Part shown: piece by piece, positions 30,669 to 39,765 of the stretch
How positions within the stretch are numbered: the stretch's first letter is position 1
How the letters are laid out: every line of letters begins with the position of its first letter
Assembly (NCBI RefSeq): GCF_003383615.1
Contig: NZ_QNUL01000006.1
Span: 62,001-126,000 of the forward strand
Direction of reading: 5' to 3'
Length of the DNA: 64,000 nt
Origin: Dyadobacter luteus
GTDB lineage: Bacteria; Bacteroidota; Bacteroidia; Cytophagales; Spirosomataceae
The notes under the pieces: model-generated
What the model saw: only the letters and a program-made list of their open reading frames with translations
Database searches by the model: none
Told to the model about the DNA's origin: nothing
Program-made: the position numbers and the translations under genes

Positions 30669-32129
30669 ATGAAAAGGAAAGTACAATTACAGCTTCTGAG
30701 CGGGATTCTGGCTGTGGGCATGCTATCGGGCTGCTCTAAAAATCCGGTAACAGGTAAAAAGGAAATTATTTTAATGTCGAAGGAGAAGGAGCTTGCAATC
30801 GGAGCGGAATCACATCCGGCGGTTGTTGCTTCCATGGGTTTATACGATGATAAAAATCTGCAGGCCTTCATCAATGACAAAGGAGTTGCGATGGGCAAGA
30901 TTTCGCATCGTCCGGAGCTTGATTATAAATTTTACATCGTTGATTCTCCTGTCGTAAATGCGTTCGCCGTTCCTGGTGGTTATGTGTATTTTACGCGAGG
31001 TATTATGGCACACTTCAATAATGAAGCTGAGTTTGCCGGTGTTTTAGGTCACGAGATAGGGCACGTTACAGCGCGTCACTCAGCACGGCAACAAACTTCA
31101 CAGATTATTGGCCAGGTTGGACTAATGGCCGGAATGGTGCTCTCGCCTCAGATTAGAAGTATGGGCGATCAGGCTGCTCAGGCAGTTCAGGCGCTTTTCC
31201 TGAGCTATAGCCGGGATCACGAGACAGAGTCAGACAAAATCGGTGTGGGATATTCCAGTAAGATCGGATACGATGCCCATGAGATGGCCGACTTTTTTGG
31301 TACGCTGAAGAGAATCAGTGCCAAAAGCGGACAAAGTATCCCAACTTTCCAGTCGACGCACCCGGATCCGGGCGACCGTCAGAAAAAGGTAGAGGCACTT
31401 GCTACAGAATACCAGAAGGCGACACCGGGCAACTACGCTATCAACCGCGATCAATATCTGAAAAGAATAGATGGTATTATTTATGGTGAAGACCCGAAAC
31501 AGGGTTTTGTGGAGAATGGTCAGTTCTACCATCCTGAGTTGAAACTGCAATTCCCTGTACCATCGGGATGGCAGTATGAAAATACGCCTGCACAATTCCA
31601 GATGGCTGCCAAAGACGGAAAGTCGATGATGCTTTTTACAATGGGAGAAGGTAAGTCGTTGGACGAAGCTGCTCAGGCAGTTATTAAAAATTATAACCTT
31701 CAGGTAGCTGAAAATAACAAGGTAACCATCAACGGGAATCCAGCAATTGCCTTAATTTCGACACAGGCGGGCCAGCAAGGGCAGCAGCAAACAGCCGAAG
31801 CCACCACGAAAGTAGCTTCATGGTTGATTCAATACGGTGGTAATATCTATGCGCTGCATGGTGTGGCTACGGCAGCGACTTTCGACAATAACGTTAATCA
31901 GTTCAGGTCGGTTGCTCAGGGATTCAAATCGGTTAGTGACGCGAATATATTGAATCGCCAGCCAGAGAGAATCAGAATTAAAACGGTTCAGCGTAGCGGA
32001 ACTTTACAGGAAACATTGAAGGACTACAACATGCCTGACGTAAAACTTGGCGACCTTGCCATACTGAATGGAATGGAACTGAATGCACGCGTAGAAAAAG
32101 GAATGCTTATCAAAACATTGGGTAAGTAG
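30669..32129 (+). CDS. M48-family metalloprotease lipoprotein (BepA/LoiP-like)
   Basis: 486 residues from ATG 30669. Lipoprotein signal with lipobox MLSGC (Cys22). Zinc site His128-Glu129-x2-His132 (VLGHEIGHVTARHS) and third ligand Glu187 in HETESDKIG. Family members degrade misassembled outer-membrane proteins in the periplasm. After the catalytic domain (about 45-260), a second domain (about 290-430) and a short C-terminal segment (GTLQETLKDYNMPDVKLGDL in family terms) are of unknown function. TPR repeats of BepA are not seen. Single gene with its own promoter and terminator. Confidence 0.92.
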   Translation: MKRKVQLQLLSGILAVGMLSGCSKNPVTGKKEIILMSKEKELAIGAESHPAVVASMGLYDDKNLQAFINDKGVAMGKISHRPELDYKFYIVDSPVVNAFAVPGGYVYFTRGIMAHFNNEAEFAGVLGHEIGHVTARHSARQQTSQIIGQVGLMAGMVLSPQIRSMGDQAAQAVQALFLSYSRDHETESDKIGVGYSSKIGYDAHEMADFFGTLKRISAKSGQSIPTFQSTHPDPGDRQKKVEALATEYQKATPGNYAINRDQYLKRIDGIIYGEDPKQGFVENGQFYHPELKLQFPVPSGWQYENTPAQFQMAAKDGKSMMLFTMGEGKSLDEAAQAVIKNYNLQVAENNKVTINGNPAIALISTQAGQQGQQQTAEATTKVASWLIQYGGNIYALHGVATAATFDNNVNQFRSVAQGFKSVSDANILNRQPERIRIKTVQRSGTLQETLKDYNMPDVKLGDLAILNGMELNARVEKGMLIKTLGK

Positions 32130-32157
32130 TCAGCAAAAAGTAATAGGATTATAACGG

Positions 32158-32188
32158 CCCCGTCATGTAGCAACATGGCGGGGTTTTT
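32158..32188 (+). terminator. rho-independent terminator of the M48 gene
   Basis: CCCCGTCATGT (32158-32168) pairs with ACATGGCGGGG (32173-32183) with one G-T, loop AGCA, then five T. Confidence 0.85.
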
Positions 32189-32235
32189 CATTGATCATCA
32201 AAATAAACCGTTCATCAAAAATTAATATTCAACAA

Positions 32236-32267
32236 TTTGGTTGATGTATCAACTTGTTTTACTTTTG
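32236..32267 (+). promoter_or_regulatory. promoter of the marR-efflux operon
   Basis: TTTG at 32236-32239, a 20-base spacer and TACTTTTG at 32260-32267, an exact TAnnTTTG. The predicted start codon is 29 bases further on. The spacer holds a perfect palindrome, see the next entry. Confidence 0.7.
32240..32253. promoter_or_regulatory. candidate MarR operator in the promoter spacer
   Basis: GTTGATGTATCAAC: perfect six-base arms around GT, between the -33 and -7 elements, so a bound dimer would block RNA polymerase. Related half-sites recur in front of tolC (32768-32796). Confidence 0.6.
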
Positions 32268-32295
32268 TAACACAATTCATTCACCCTGACATCCA

Positions 32296-32760
32296 ATGGC
32301 GGAAATAAATAAGATAAGAGAAGAAATGAGGAATTCCCTGCAGTTTAAGTTAGGGAATGTGACCAGGCTGGTATTTAAAAAAATGAACTCAGCTCTGATT
32401 TCGGAAGGAATTCCGGTTCAGGCGGAGCAGATACCGATATTGATGGTTGTGTATTTTAAAGAGGATAATATTACGCAACAGGATATAGCAAATGTTTTGC
32501 AGAAGGATAAGGCTGGTATACAGCGTTCTGTGCAGACTCTGAGCAAAGATGGTTTCCTTAAGATTGAAAGTGATATAGAGGACAAAAGAAAGAATCTGAT
32601 CTCGGTGACAGCAAGCGGTAAATTTGTATGTGAAAAAATACAGGCGCTGGCAATTGCTTTTCACAGGCAGATTATGGAGTACTATACAGAGGAAGAACAA
32701 AAGACCTTACTTTCTCTGCTGAACAGAATGGAAGGAATTATTGAAAAAGTAAATGTTTAA
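32296..32760 (+). CDS. MarR-family transcriptional regulator
   Basis: 154 residues with the winged-helix core (about 40-110): ITQQDIANVLQKDKAGIQRSVQTL is the helix-turn-helix (ends ITQQDIAN and RSVQTL), and SDIEDKRKNLISVTASGK is the wing with the typical Asp-x-Arg. Dimer helices lie at both ends. It probably represses itself and the efflux genes directly downstream, with release by a ligand such as a phenolic compound or drug. tolC starts 71 bases after its stop. The palindromes at 32240 and 32768 are likely binding sites. Confidence 0.93.
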   Translation: MAEINKIREEMRNSLQFKLGNVTRLVFKKMNSALISEGIPVQAEQIPILMVVYFKEDNITQQDIANVLQKDKAGIQRSVQTLSKDGFLKIESDIEDKRKNLISVTASGKFVCEKIQALAIAFHRQIMEYYTEEEQKTLLSLLNRMEGIIEKVNV

Positions 32761-32767
32761 AATAATG

Positions 32768-32796
32768 GTTGATATATCACCAGTAGATATGTCAAC
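32768..32796. promoter_or_regulatory. second candidate MarR operator, upstream of tolC
   Basis: GTTGATATATC (32768-32778) faces GATATGTCAAC (32786-32796) with one mismatch. The arms carry the same GTTGAT/ATCAAC-type half-site as the palindrome before marR, 36 bases before the tolC start. Confidence 0.5.
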
Positions 32797-32831
32797 TAAA
32801 TACAAAAATAGCCACAGAAAATACTAATTAG

Positions 32832-34166
32832 ATGAAAAAGAATCGGGTTGTTTTAATCCTGAGTTTAATGGCCTTCTCGAACACACTTTTAGCACAAACG
32901 AAACTGAGCCTTAAAGAGTGTATTGAATATGGACTGAAAAATAACGGTAACGTTAGGTTAGGGAAAATTAAAGAGGGTGTAGCAACACAGCAGGCGCGGG
33001 AAGCACTGGCGGGATATCTGCCGCAGGTAAATGCTTCCGGTGCACTGGACGATAACATTAAGCTACAGTCTACAGTTTTGCCTGCAAGCTTTACGGGCGG
33101 AACAGAAGATGTACGGGTGGCATTGGGTACGAAGTATTCGACGAACGTAAGCGCTCAGGCAGAACAGGTGATATTTGATCAGGCATTGCTTACAGGTTTG
33201 AAAGCCAATAAGCCTAATCTGAAAAATGCAGAGCTGAACTCTCAGAATATTAAAGAGAGCATCATTTACAATGTTGCGAATGATTACTATCAGGTATTTG
33301 TAACAACGCAGCAGATCGATTTGCTGAAAGACAATCTGGATAAAACCAGACAAATCCTGGGAACGCTGCAACTGCAACTGGATAACGGAGTGATCAAAAA
33401 AGTAGATTATGACCGTACCAAAGTGAGTCTGAATAACATTCAATCACAGCTGACATTGGCAGAAAACAACCTTTCATTGGCGGAAAATCAGTTGAAACTC
33501 GATATGGGTATGCCTATGGCTGAAAACATTGAATTGACAGACAACCCTTTGAGTAAACCATTTCAGGTATACCAACCTGGTGCTTTTGATCCTGGGAATC
33601 TGACTGCCTACAAATCACAACAGGTTACAATGCAACTGCAGAATATCGAAAAGGATCGGATCAGAGCAGGCTATCTGCCTAAGCTTTCGGTGTATGGCCG
33701 TTACGGTATGCAGGCATTGGGCAATAGTCTCGGTGCTTCCTGGGGTAACTGGTTCGGTTTCGGAGCTATCGGTCTCAAATTGAATATCCCCATTTTCGAT
33801 AGTTTCAAAAGAGACGCGCAATACCGTCAGGCTGATTTGAATCTGATGACACAGCAGGAGCAGTTGAAGCTGAATATGCAGAATTACGAATTCCAGAATA
33901 AGAATGCAACCACGCAGCTTCAGAAGGCAAGGCTTAATCTTGCCAACGACGAGGCGAATGTAACGCTTGCCAAGGAGGTGTATGATGTGACCACGCTTCA
34001 ATATAAAGGCGGAACAATCCCTCTTTCAGATTTACTGAACGCTGAAACGTCCTACAAGGAAGCGCAGAGTAATTATATCAATTCGATGTTGAGTTACTAT
34101 CAGGCGCAACTTGGAATTGAGCAGTCGCAGGGCTCATTGCTGACATTCTATTCTGAATTACCATAA
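32832..34166 (+). CDS. TolC-family outer-membrane efflux channel
   Basis: 444 residues. Signal peptide to about 22 (LLAQ). Two repeats of the outer-membrane efflux protein domain, built of long amphipathic helices (NLSLAENQLKLDMGMP; ARLNLANDEANVTLAKEVYD) with strand segments between. TLQYKGGTIPLSDLLNAET is the typical end of the second repeat. It is the outer-membrane duct of the tripartite pump encoded with the next two genes, 66 and 28 bases apart. Confidence 0.95.
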   Translation: MKKNRVVLILSLMAFSNTLLAQTKLSLKECIEYGLKNNGNVRLGKIKEGVATQQAREALAGYLPQVNASGALDDNIKLQSTVLPASFTGGTEDVRVALGTKYSTNVSAQAEQVIFDQALLTGLKANKPNLKNAELNSQNIKESIIYNVANDYYQVFVTTQQIDLLKDNLDKTRQILGTLQLQLDNGVIKKVDYDRTKVSLNNIQSQLTLAENNLSLAENQLKLDMGMPMAENIELTDNPLSKPFQVYQPGAFDPGNLTAYKSQQVTMQLQNIEKDRIRAGYLPKLSVYGRYGMQALGNSLGASWGNWFGFGAIGLKLNIPIFDSFKRDAQYRQADLNLMTQQEQLKLNMQNYEFQNKNATTQLQKARLNLANDEANVTLAKEVYDVTTLQYKGGTIPLSDLLNAETSYKEAQSNYINSMLSYYQAQLGIEQSQGSLLTFYSELP

Positions 34167-34232
34167 AGCATCAATCATTAAACCATATACACAGCGGGCG
34201 CATAGAGGGCGGGCGCTAAATACTACAAACTC

Positions 34233-35285
34233 ATGAAAAGAAAAATCATCATCATCAGTTCCATTGCCATTATTGGTATTCTGATTGGTTTCAAACTGGT
34301 GGCTAATAAGTCGAAGATCGACGCAAAAAATAAAATGCCGGAAAAAACCGGTGTGACTATTCCTGTTACTGTAGCGACAGTGACCGAAGGAAGCACGGAT
34401 CAGCAGCTGGTACGTACCGGAAACCTGATTCCTTACAAACAAGTGGAGATTATGGCCACTGCAGCAGGTAAGGTAATGGCGGTGAAATATGAGCTGGGAT
34501 CTTATGTCAATAAGGGAGCTGCTATTGTATCAGTAGACAGCCGTTTAAAGCAATTGTCGCTGGAAGCAACAGAACTGAATATCAATAAGCTGAAAAAAGA
34601 TACGGATCGTTATACCAAATTGCTTGCAGGAAATGCAGCTACGGAAATTCAGGTAAATGATACGAAATACAGTTACGAAAACGCATTGAATCAGGCCGAG
34701 CAGATCAAGCAGCAAATCAGCGATGCATCTGTAGCTGCACCGATCAGCGGTCGTATAATCAAGAAAAACATTGAGCCGGGTGAGTTTGTGAATGTAGGTA
34801 CTTCATTGGGTACGATCATGGATGTGGCGAGGCTGAAAGTGCAGGTCATGGTGAGTGAAAGTGATGTATATAAACTGAAAGAAGGACAACATGTACAGGT
34901 TAAAACAGATGTTTATCCTGACAAAACCATCGACGGTGTTATCTCCTACATTGCTCCTCAGGGTGACGAATCACATAACTATCCGGTTGAAATCGTGATC
35001 CAGAATGCAAGTCAATTGAAAGCAGGAACATTTGTAACCGTTTCATTTTTGCAGAAAACGAGTCACCAGGCATTGCTGATTCCACGCAGTTCATTGGTAG
35101 AAAGCATCAGAAATCCTTACGTATATGTGATGGAAAACAATGTTGCCAGGAAACGTAAGATCGAAGTAGGACGTGAATTGGGTGATAAGATTGAGGTTTT
35201 GTCAGGACTTACTTCCGGTGAAACAGTAATCACAACAGGTCAGATCAATTTGAGTGAAGGCGCGACAGTTCAGGTTGCGAAGTAA
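34233..35285 (+). CDS. RND efflux periplasmic adaptor (membrane fusion protein)
   Basis: 350 residues with an N-terminal membrane anchor (about 5-22). Split lipoyl/barrel-sandwich halves (MATAAGKVMAVKYELGSYV and VAAPISGRIIKKNIEPGEFV by family position), a short alpha hairpin between them (about 85-150), then the beta-barrel and membrane-proximal domains (LIPRSSLVES). No lipobox Cys. It joins the RND pump to the TolC channel. Confidence 0.95.
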   Translation: MKRKIIIISSIAIIGILIGFKLVANKSKIDAKNKMPEKTGVTIPVTVATVTEGSTDQQLVRTGNLIPYKQVEIMATAAGKVMAVKYELGSYVNKGAAIVSVDSRLKQLSLEATELNINKLKKDTDRYTKLLAGNAATEIQVNDTKYSYENALNQAEQIKQQISDASVAAPISGRIIKKNIEPGEFVNVGTSLGTIMDVARLKVQVMVSESDVYKLKEGQHVQVKTDVYPDKTIDGVISYIAPQGDESHNYPVEIVIQNASQLKAGTFVTVSFLQKTSHQALLIPRSSLVESIRNPYVYVMENNVARKRKIEVGRELGDKIEVLSGLTSGETVITTGQINLSEGATVQVAK

Positions 35286-35313
35286 TTTTTCTCACAGAAA
35301 TTAAAGATATAAT

Positions 35314-38300
35314 ATGTCAATTACAGAAGTAGCCGTAAAAAGACCGCTCTTCATCACAGTAATATTCACTGTGCTGATCCTGTTCGGTGTGATGAGCTAT
35401 AAACAATTGTCGTATAACTTGTTACCCAAGTTTGAGGCAAATGTTGTCAGCGTGATGACGACCTACCGTGGTGCTGCTGCGGATGAGGTTGAAACCAATG
35501 TTACCAAGCATATTGAAGATGCGGTATCAGCGATTGAAGGTTTGGATAAAATCAACTCTACATCTCAGGAAGGGGTTTCATCCGTAATTATTCAGCTGAA
35601 ACAGGGTGTAAGTGTGGATCTTGCACAGCAGGAAGCCCAAAGGAAAGTAGAGCAAGCCATTTCACTTTTGCCGGATGATGCCGACCGCCCTGTAATCAAT
35701 AAATTCTCAACAGACGAAATTCCCGTTTTGAGAATGGGGGTTACTGCTAATTTATCTCCGTCAGCTCTTTATGATTTGCTGGATGATAAATTGAAATCAC
35801 AGCTTTCTAACGTGACTGGTGTGGGACAGGTAACCATCATTGGTGGAACGGAACGTCAGATTCAGGTGAATGTGAGTCAGGAGAAACTGAGAGCCTATAG
35901 AATGTCTATTGGGCAGGTTTCGCAGGCGGTTAACAGCGCTAATACTTCATATCCTGCCGGTCAGGTTAAAACGCAGGACGATCAGTTATCGATTCGTTTT
36001 GATGCCAAACTGACAACCGTTGAAAATCTTCGGAATGTGATTGTGGGGCGTTCTGCAACGGGTGGTGATGTGTTTTTGAAGGATGTAGCTGAGGTTGTGG
36101 ACGGCATCGCAGACCAGACAGCCGTGAACCATATCAACGGACGTCCGTCGGTGGCTTTGCAAATTCAGAAGCAATCGGATGCGAATGCGGTGGATGTGAG
36201 CCGCCTGACTCGAGAGAGATTGACCAGTCTGGAAAACCAGTATGCCTCTGTTGATCTGAAATTCAATATCGCATCCGACCAGTCTATCTATACATTGGCT
36301 TCTGCAGATGCGGTAGTTTTCGACCTTGGTCTTGCGGTTTTGATTGTGTCTATCGTGATGTTGTTGTTCTTGCATAGTTTCCGCAGTTCGATGTTTATTC
36401 TGGTTTCGCTGCCATCATCCATGATCCCGACTTTCATTCTGATGAACGCATTAGGATTTTCATTGAATTTGATGACACTGATGGCGCTTTCGCTGGTGGT
36501 AGGGATTCTTGTCGATGACTCAATTGTGGTATTGGAAAATATCAACCGCCACCTCGAAATGGGTAAAAATAAACGACAGGCTGCACTGGATGGACGTAGT
36601 GAAATCGGGTTTACGGCTTTAGCAATTACGCTTGTAGACGTCGTGGTGTTCGTCCCGTTGGCACTTACTTCAGGTCTGATCGGTAATATATTGAGAGAAT
36701 TCTCACTGGTCGTTGTATTCTCAACTTTGATGAGTTTGCTTGTTTCATTTACGCTTACTCCATTGCTTGCTTCACGTTTCGGTAAGGTTGAAGTTTTGAA
36801 CAAAAACAGTTTGTGGGGCAGAATGAATATCGCTTTTGAAAACTTTTTGGACGGTATTAAAGAAGAATATGGAAGAATCCTGACTTGGGTACTGGGGCAC
36901 AAAAGATACATTTTCATTCTTTCGTTTGCTTTGATCGTAGGCGCCATCGCGCTTGTTCCGGGTGGATTTGTTGGTGCCGCATTTATGCAGCAAAGTGATA
37001 GAGGTGAACTGGACGTTACGATTGAAATGGCGCCAACGGTTTCAGTATACCAAACCAATCAGGTGACTCAACAGGTTGAAAAATTGCTTTTGAGCAAGCC
37101 CGAAGTTACGAACGTGTTCAGTAATGTGGGTTATAGTAACACCGGTCTGGGTTCGACATCCAATAGTAATATCGCCAGTCTGACCGTGAAAATGGTTGAT
37201 AAAAAACACAGGACGATTTCTGCTGAGGACTTTGGGATTGACATTCAGAAGGAAATTTTGAAAATACCAGGTGTAAAAGTGACTGTAAGTCCGACTTCTA
37301 TTACCGGTAATGCTAGTCAGGCTCCGATTCAGGTGGCGATCAAAGGTACTGATATGGCTTTGATCAGAAAGACAGCAGCGGAAGTGAAAGACATTGTATC
37401 TTCTGTACCCGGAACACAAAATGTAGATTACTCCGTAGATGATCCGAAGCCTGAAGTGGGCGTTTCTCTGGATCGTGAGAAAATGGCGCAATTAGGGATC
37501 AACGCTGCGGAAGTGGGCGTGGCATTGCAAACAGCATTCAGAGGTGACGACCGTTCGAAGTTCAAACAAAATGGTAAGGAATACGACATCATGATCAGTC
37601 TGGATAAGTTCGATCGCTCGAAAGCAGAAGATATCAGCAGACTTACTTTTGTAAATACCAAAGGACAAACATTTGAACTTTCGCAGTTTGCAACGGTGAA
37701 AGAAGGTATGGGAGAAAGTGTGTTGCAACGTATTGATCGCTTGTCTTCGATTTCTGTAAATTCCCAGGCGATTGGCCGCCCTTCAGGTTCGATAGGTGCT
37801 GATATTCAGAAGAAAATGGAAACATTTAAGCTTCCTGAGGGAATATCTATTGAATATGGTGGCGACCTGAAAAATCAGGCAGATGCGTTTGGCAGTCTTG
37901 GGGTGGCGTTGATCCTTGGTATCGTGCTCATTTATCTGATCATGGTGGCGTTGTACGAAAGTTTGGTTTATCCTTTCGTGGTATTGTTCTCCATTCCGGT
38001 TGCATTGGTTGGGGCACTTACGGCTCTTGCACTTACGATGGAAAGTTTGACGATATTCTCAATCGTGGGTATGATCATGCTACTGGGACTTGTAGCGAAG
38101 AATGCAATCCTGATTGTCGATTTTACTAATCAGCTTAAGGAAGAAGGACATGGCCTGAAAGCAGCATTAATTGAAGCCGGGAAAGAACGTCTGCGTCCGA
38201 TTTTGATGACAACCATTGCCATGGTGGCAGGTATGCTCCCAATCGCGCTTGCATCCGGCGACGGTGCTGAGGTGAAGAATGGTATGGCCTGGGTGATTAT

Positions 38301-38445
38301 CGGCGGTCTTACAAGTTCTTTATTACTGACATTGTTCCTGGTTCCGGCGGTATACTATGTGGTAGATAAGCTGAAAGAACGTTTCGCAAAAAGAGCAAAG
38401 AAGAAGAATAAAGAAAGGGAAGAGGAGTTTGCACTGGAAGCGTAA
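35314..38445 (+). CDS. RND-family efflux transporter (AcrB/MexB type)
   Basis: 1043 residues, twelve membrane spans with two large periplasmic loops. N-terminal SITEVAVKRPLFITVIFTV is the standard opening. Proton-relay Asp residues are in VVGILVDDSIVVLENINRH (TM4), and the TM10 Lys region is VAKNAILIVDFTNQL. This is a hydrophobe/amphiphile (drug) exporter by its architecture; heavy-metal type signatures were not seen. Last gene of the MarR-controlled operon, followed by a terminator. Actual substrates are unknown. Confidence 0.96.
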   Translation: MSITEVAVKRPLFITVIFTVLILFGVMSYKQLSYNLLPKFEANVVSVMTTYRGAAADEVETNVTKHIEDAVSAIEGLDKINSTSQEGVSSVIIQLKQGVSVDLAQQEAQRKVEQAISLLPDDADRPVINKFSTDEIPVLRMGVTANLSPSALYDLLDDKLKSQLSNVTGVGQVTIIGGTERQIQVNVSQEKLRAYRMSIGQVSQAVNSANTSYPAGQVKTQDDQLSIRFDAKLTTVENLRNVIVGRSATGGDVFLKDVAEVVDGIADQTAVNHINGRPSVALQIQKQSDANAVDVSRLTRERLTSLENQYASVDLKFNIASDQSIYTLASADAVVFDLGLAVLIVSIVMLLFLHSFRSSMFILVSLPSSMIPTFILMNALGFSLNLMTLMALSLVVGILVDDSIVVLENINRHLEMGKNKRQAALDGRSEIGFTALAITLVDVVVFVPLALTSGLIGNILREFSLVVVFSTLMSLLVSFTLTPLLASRFGKVEVLNKNSLWGRMNIAFENFLDGIKEEYGRILTWVLGHKRYIFILSFALIVGAIALVPGGFVGAAFMQQSDRGELDVTIEMAPTVSVYQTNQVTQQVEKLLLSKPEVTNVFSNVGYSNTGLGSTSNSNIASLTVKMVDKKHRTISAEDFGIDIQKEILKIPGVKVTVSPTSITGNASQAPIQVAIKGTDMALIRKTAAEVKDIVSSVPGTQNVDYSVDDPKPEVGVSLDREKMAQLGINAAEVGVALQTAFRGDDRSKFKQNGKEYDIMISLDKFDRSKAEDISRLTFVNTKGQTFELSQFATVKEGMGESVLQRIDRLSSISVNSQAIGRPSGSIGADIQKKMETFKLPEGISIEYGGDLKNQADAFGSLGVALILGIVLIYLIMVALYESLVYPFVVLFSIPVALVGALTALALTMESLTIFSIVGMIMLLGLVAKNAILIVDFTNQLKEEGHGLKAALIEAGKERLRPILMTTIAMVAGMLPIALASGDGAEVKNGMAWVIIGGLTSSLLLTLFLVPAVYYVVDKLKERFAKRAKKKNKEREEEFALEA

Positions 38446-38461
38446 TTCCGGGACTCTTATT

Positions 38462-38508
38462 AAAAATGAAAACGATGCTTGTTGGTTCAGGCATCGTTTT
38501 CATTTTTT
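38462..38508 (+). terminator. terminator of the efflux operon
   Basis: AAAAATGAAAACGATGC (38462-38478) pairs perfectly with GCATCGTTTTCATTTTT (38491-38507) around a 12-base loop. Confidence 0.8.
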
Positions 38509-38541
38509 AGCTGATAGCGATGAGCTTTTAACCCTCACTTG

Positions 38542-38698
38542 GAAGATATTCAACCCTTCCAGGGTTGACCGAAGGATACGGATTTTGGCATCCTCCCCGG
38601 GTTTCACCTGGCGTTATTCATGTTGAAGCCCTCCGGGCTTCTTGCTGTACTTTAGTCCTTACCGCATGGCTACCATTAAAAATGATGCGTGAAATCTT
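38542..38698 (+). repeat. REP-like palindromic repeat, copy A
   Basis: About 157 bases that recur at 38875-39030. It contains the palindrome CAACCCTTCCAGGGTTG (38551-38567) and a second one, GAAGCCCTCCGGGCTTC (38625-38641), then a conserved non-palindromic end (CTTGCTGTACTTTAGTCCTT to GAAATCTT). No coding potential. Confidence 0.75.
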
Positions 38699-38704
38699 TT
38701 TTTA

Positions 38705-38811
38705 ATGTTTGAGAGTATGCATCATCCCATAGGGATAAAACATGAATAGCCCCGGATGCAATCCGGGTGATGATGTGTTGGTAACCTGTTACATCAACCC
38801 TGGAAGGGTTG
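38705..38811 (-). repeat. REP-like repeat, inverted diverged copy
   Basis: CAACCCTGGAAGGGTTG (38795-38811) is the exact reverse complement of the first palindrome of copies A and B. CATGAATAGCCCCGG (near 38751-38765) matches, inverted, the stretch before the second palindrome of copy A. A further small palindrome, ATCCCATAGGGAT, is at about 38724-38736. The element is thus a third copy in opposite orientation between A and B. Confidence 0.6.
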
Positions 38812-38874
38812 AATGTTTTATATGAAATTACATTATTACATTCTGTGCTTCGGATCTCTTCCTTTCAATCGGAA

Positions 38875-39030
38875 GAAGATATTCAACCCTTCCAGGGTTG
38901 TCCGAAGGATTTGGATATTGCGATTCCCCTGGTTTCACCCGGCGTTATTCGGATTGGAGCCCTTCGGGCTTCTTGCTGTACTTTAGTCCTTACCCGCATG
39001 GCTACCAGTAAAAATGATGCGCGAAATCTT
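38875..39030 (+). repeat. REP-like palindromic repeat, copy B
   Basis: Direct copy of 38542-38698 with scattered substitutions: CAACCCTTCCAGGGTTG at 38884-38900, GAGCCCTTCGGGCTTC near 38957, the same end. Divergence is in loops and linkers, while the palindrome arms are kept or compensated. Confidence 0.75.
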
Positions 39031-39070
39031 CGTTTAGATATATAAGAACTTTTAGATATCGTCTTTCAGG

Positions 39071-39427
39071 CTACAGTTTGGGATATACTTCAGCTAAGAT
39101 GTTTTGTATCAAGATTTTTAATTCGGGGATTTTATTTTGGACGATATCCCATACCAATTCAAGGTCGATTCCAAAATATTCATGAGTGAGAAAGTTTCTG
39201 AAACCCACAATTCTTCTCCATTCTACACTTGGAAATTTTAGCTTTAAATTCTCATCAACGTGGTTAGCAGCTTCGCCTATAATTTCCAATTGTCGTTCAA
39301 CAGCAAACCTTACGAGATGATCATCGTAGAGATCCTGTTTAACTTTGTTGTTTAGAAAACTTTCAATGTAGGTGATGGCTTCTAATATGTGTAGAAGTCT
39401 GACTTGATCCGCGTTAGCTCCTTTCAT
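39071..39427 (-). CDS. HepT-like HEPN ribonuclease toxin (DUF86)
   Basis: 118 residues, all-helical HEPN fold. The active-site motif R-x4-H-x-Y is intact: Arg77, His82, Tyr84 in RNFLTHEYFGID. Family members cut RNA and are neutralised by the MntA nucleotidyltransferase, which can add AMP to the Tyr of this motif. The mntA-like gene overlaps its start by 14 bases on the same strand, so the two are translated together with the antitoxin first. The pair sits directly beside the repeat cluster, which suits an acquired module. Confidence 0.9.
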   Translation of the reverse strand: MKGANADQVRLLHILEAITYIESFLNNKVKQDLYDDHLVRFAVERQLEIIGEAANHVDENLKLKFPSVEWRRIVGFRNFLTHEYFGIDLELVWDIVQNKIPELKILIQNILAEVYPKL

Positions 39428-39704
39428 AAATCATTTTCTTCTCCTTTTCAATAGAAGGTTTTACGAACGGAGAAAGACCATTTGAGCTAACGAGATCTAC
39501 TCTGGTATTGAGGATTGCAGAAAGCTCTTCCTGCATTTCCATGAAAACAAAATAGTCGGCACCATTCTCATAATCCAGATCAACAAGGATATCAATATCA
39601 CTTTGACCACTTTGCTCATTTCTGGCAAAGGATCCAAAAACGTACGCACGCTTCACGGGCTTGGATGAAAAGTATTCAGCAGCCTTTTGAGTAAGTTGTT
39701 GCAT
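39414..39704 (-). CDS. MntA-like minimal nucleotidyltransferase antitoxin
   Basis: 96 residues from ATG 39704 (MQQLTQKAAEYF). An in-frame extension to 39833 would run into the dsbD gene and adds nothing recognisable. Nucleotidyltransferase motif GSFARNEQSGQSDIDILVDL: Gly24-Ser25 and metal ligands Asp36 and Asp38. The size matches minimal NTases paired with HEPN toxins. It overlaps the toxin gene by 14 bases. Confidence 0.9.
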   Translation of the reverse strand: MQQLTQKAAEYFSSKPVKRAYVFGSFARNEQSGQSDIDILVDLDYENGADYFVFMEMQEELSAILNTRVDLVSSNGLSPFVKPSIEKEKKMIYERS

Positions 39705-39765
39705 AGTACCAAAGTTTACAAAAGCAAGATACGAAATCTTTAGTGTCAACGCCTGATGTATACGA

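Noticed and set aside
36288..37058. 256-codon open frame antisense to the RND transporter gene
   Set aside because: It lies wholly inside a well-supported gene, its protein is low in structure and matches no family, and it follows the codon pattern of the sense gene.
38542..39030. Possible CRISPR array
   Set aside because: Only two direct copies, 157 bases each, with an inverted third between them; no short regular repeats, spacers or cas genes.
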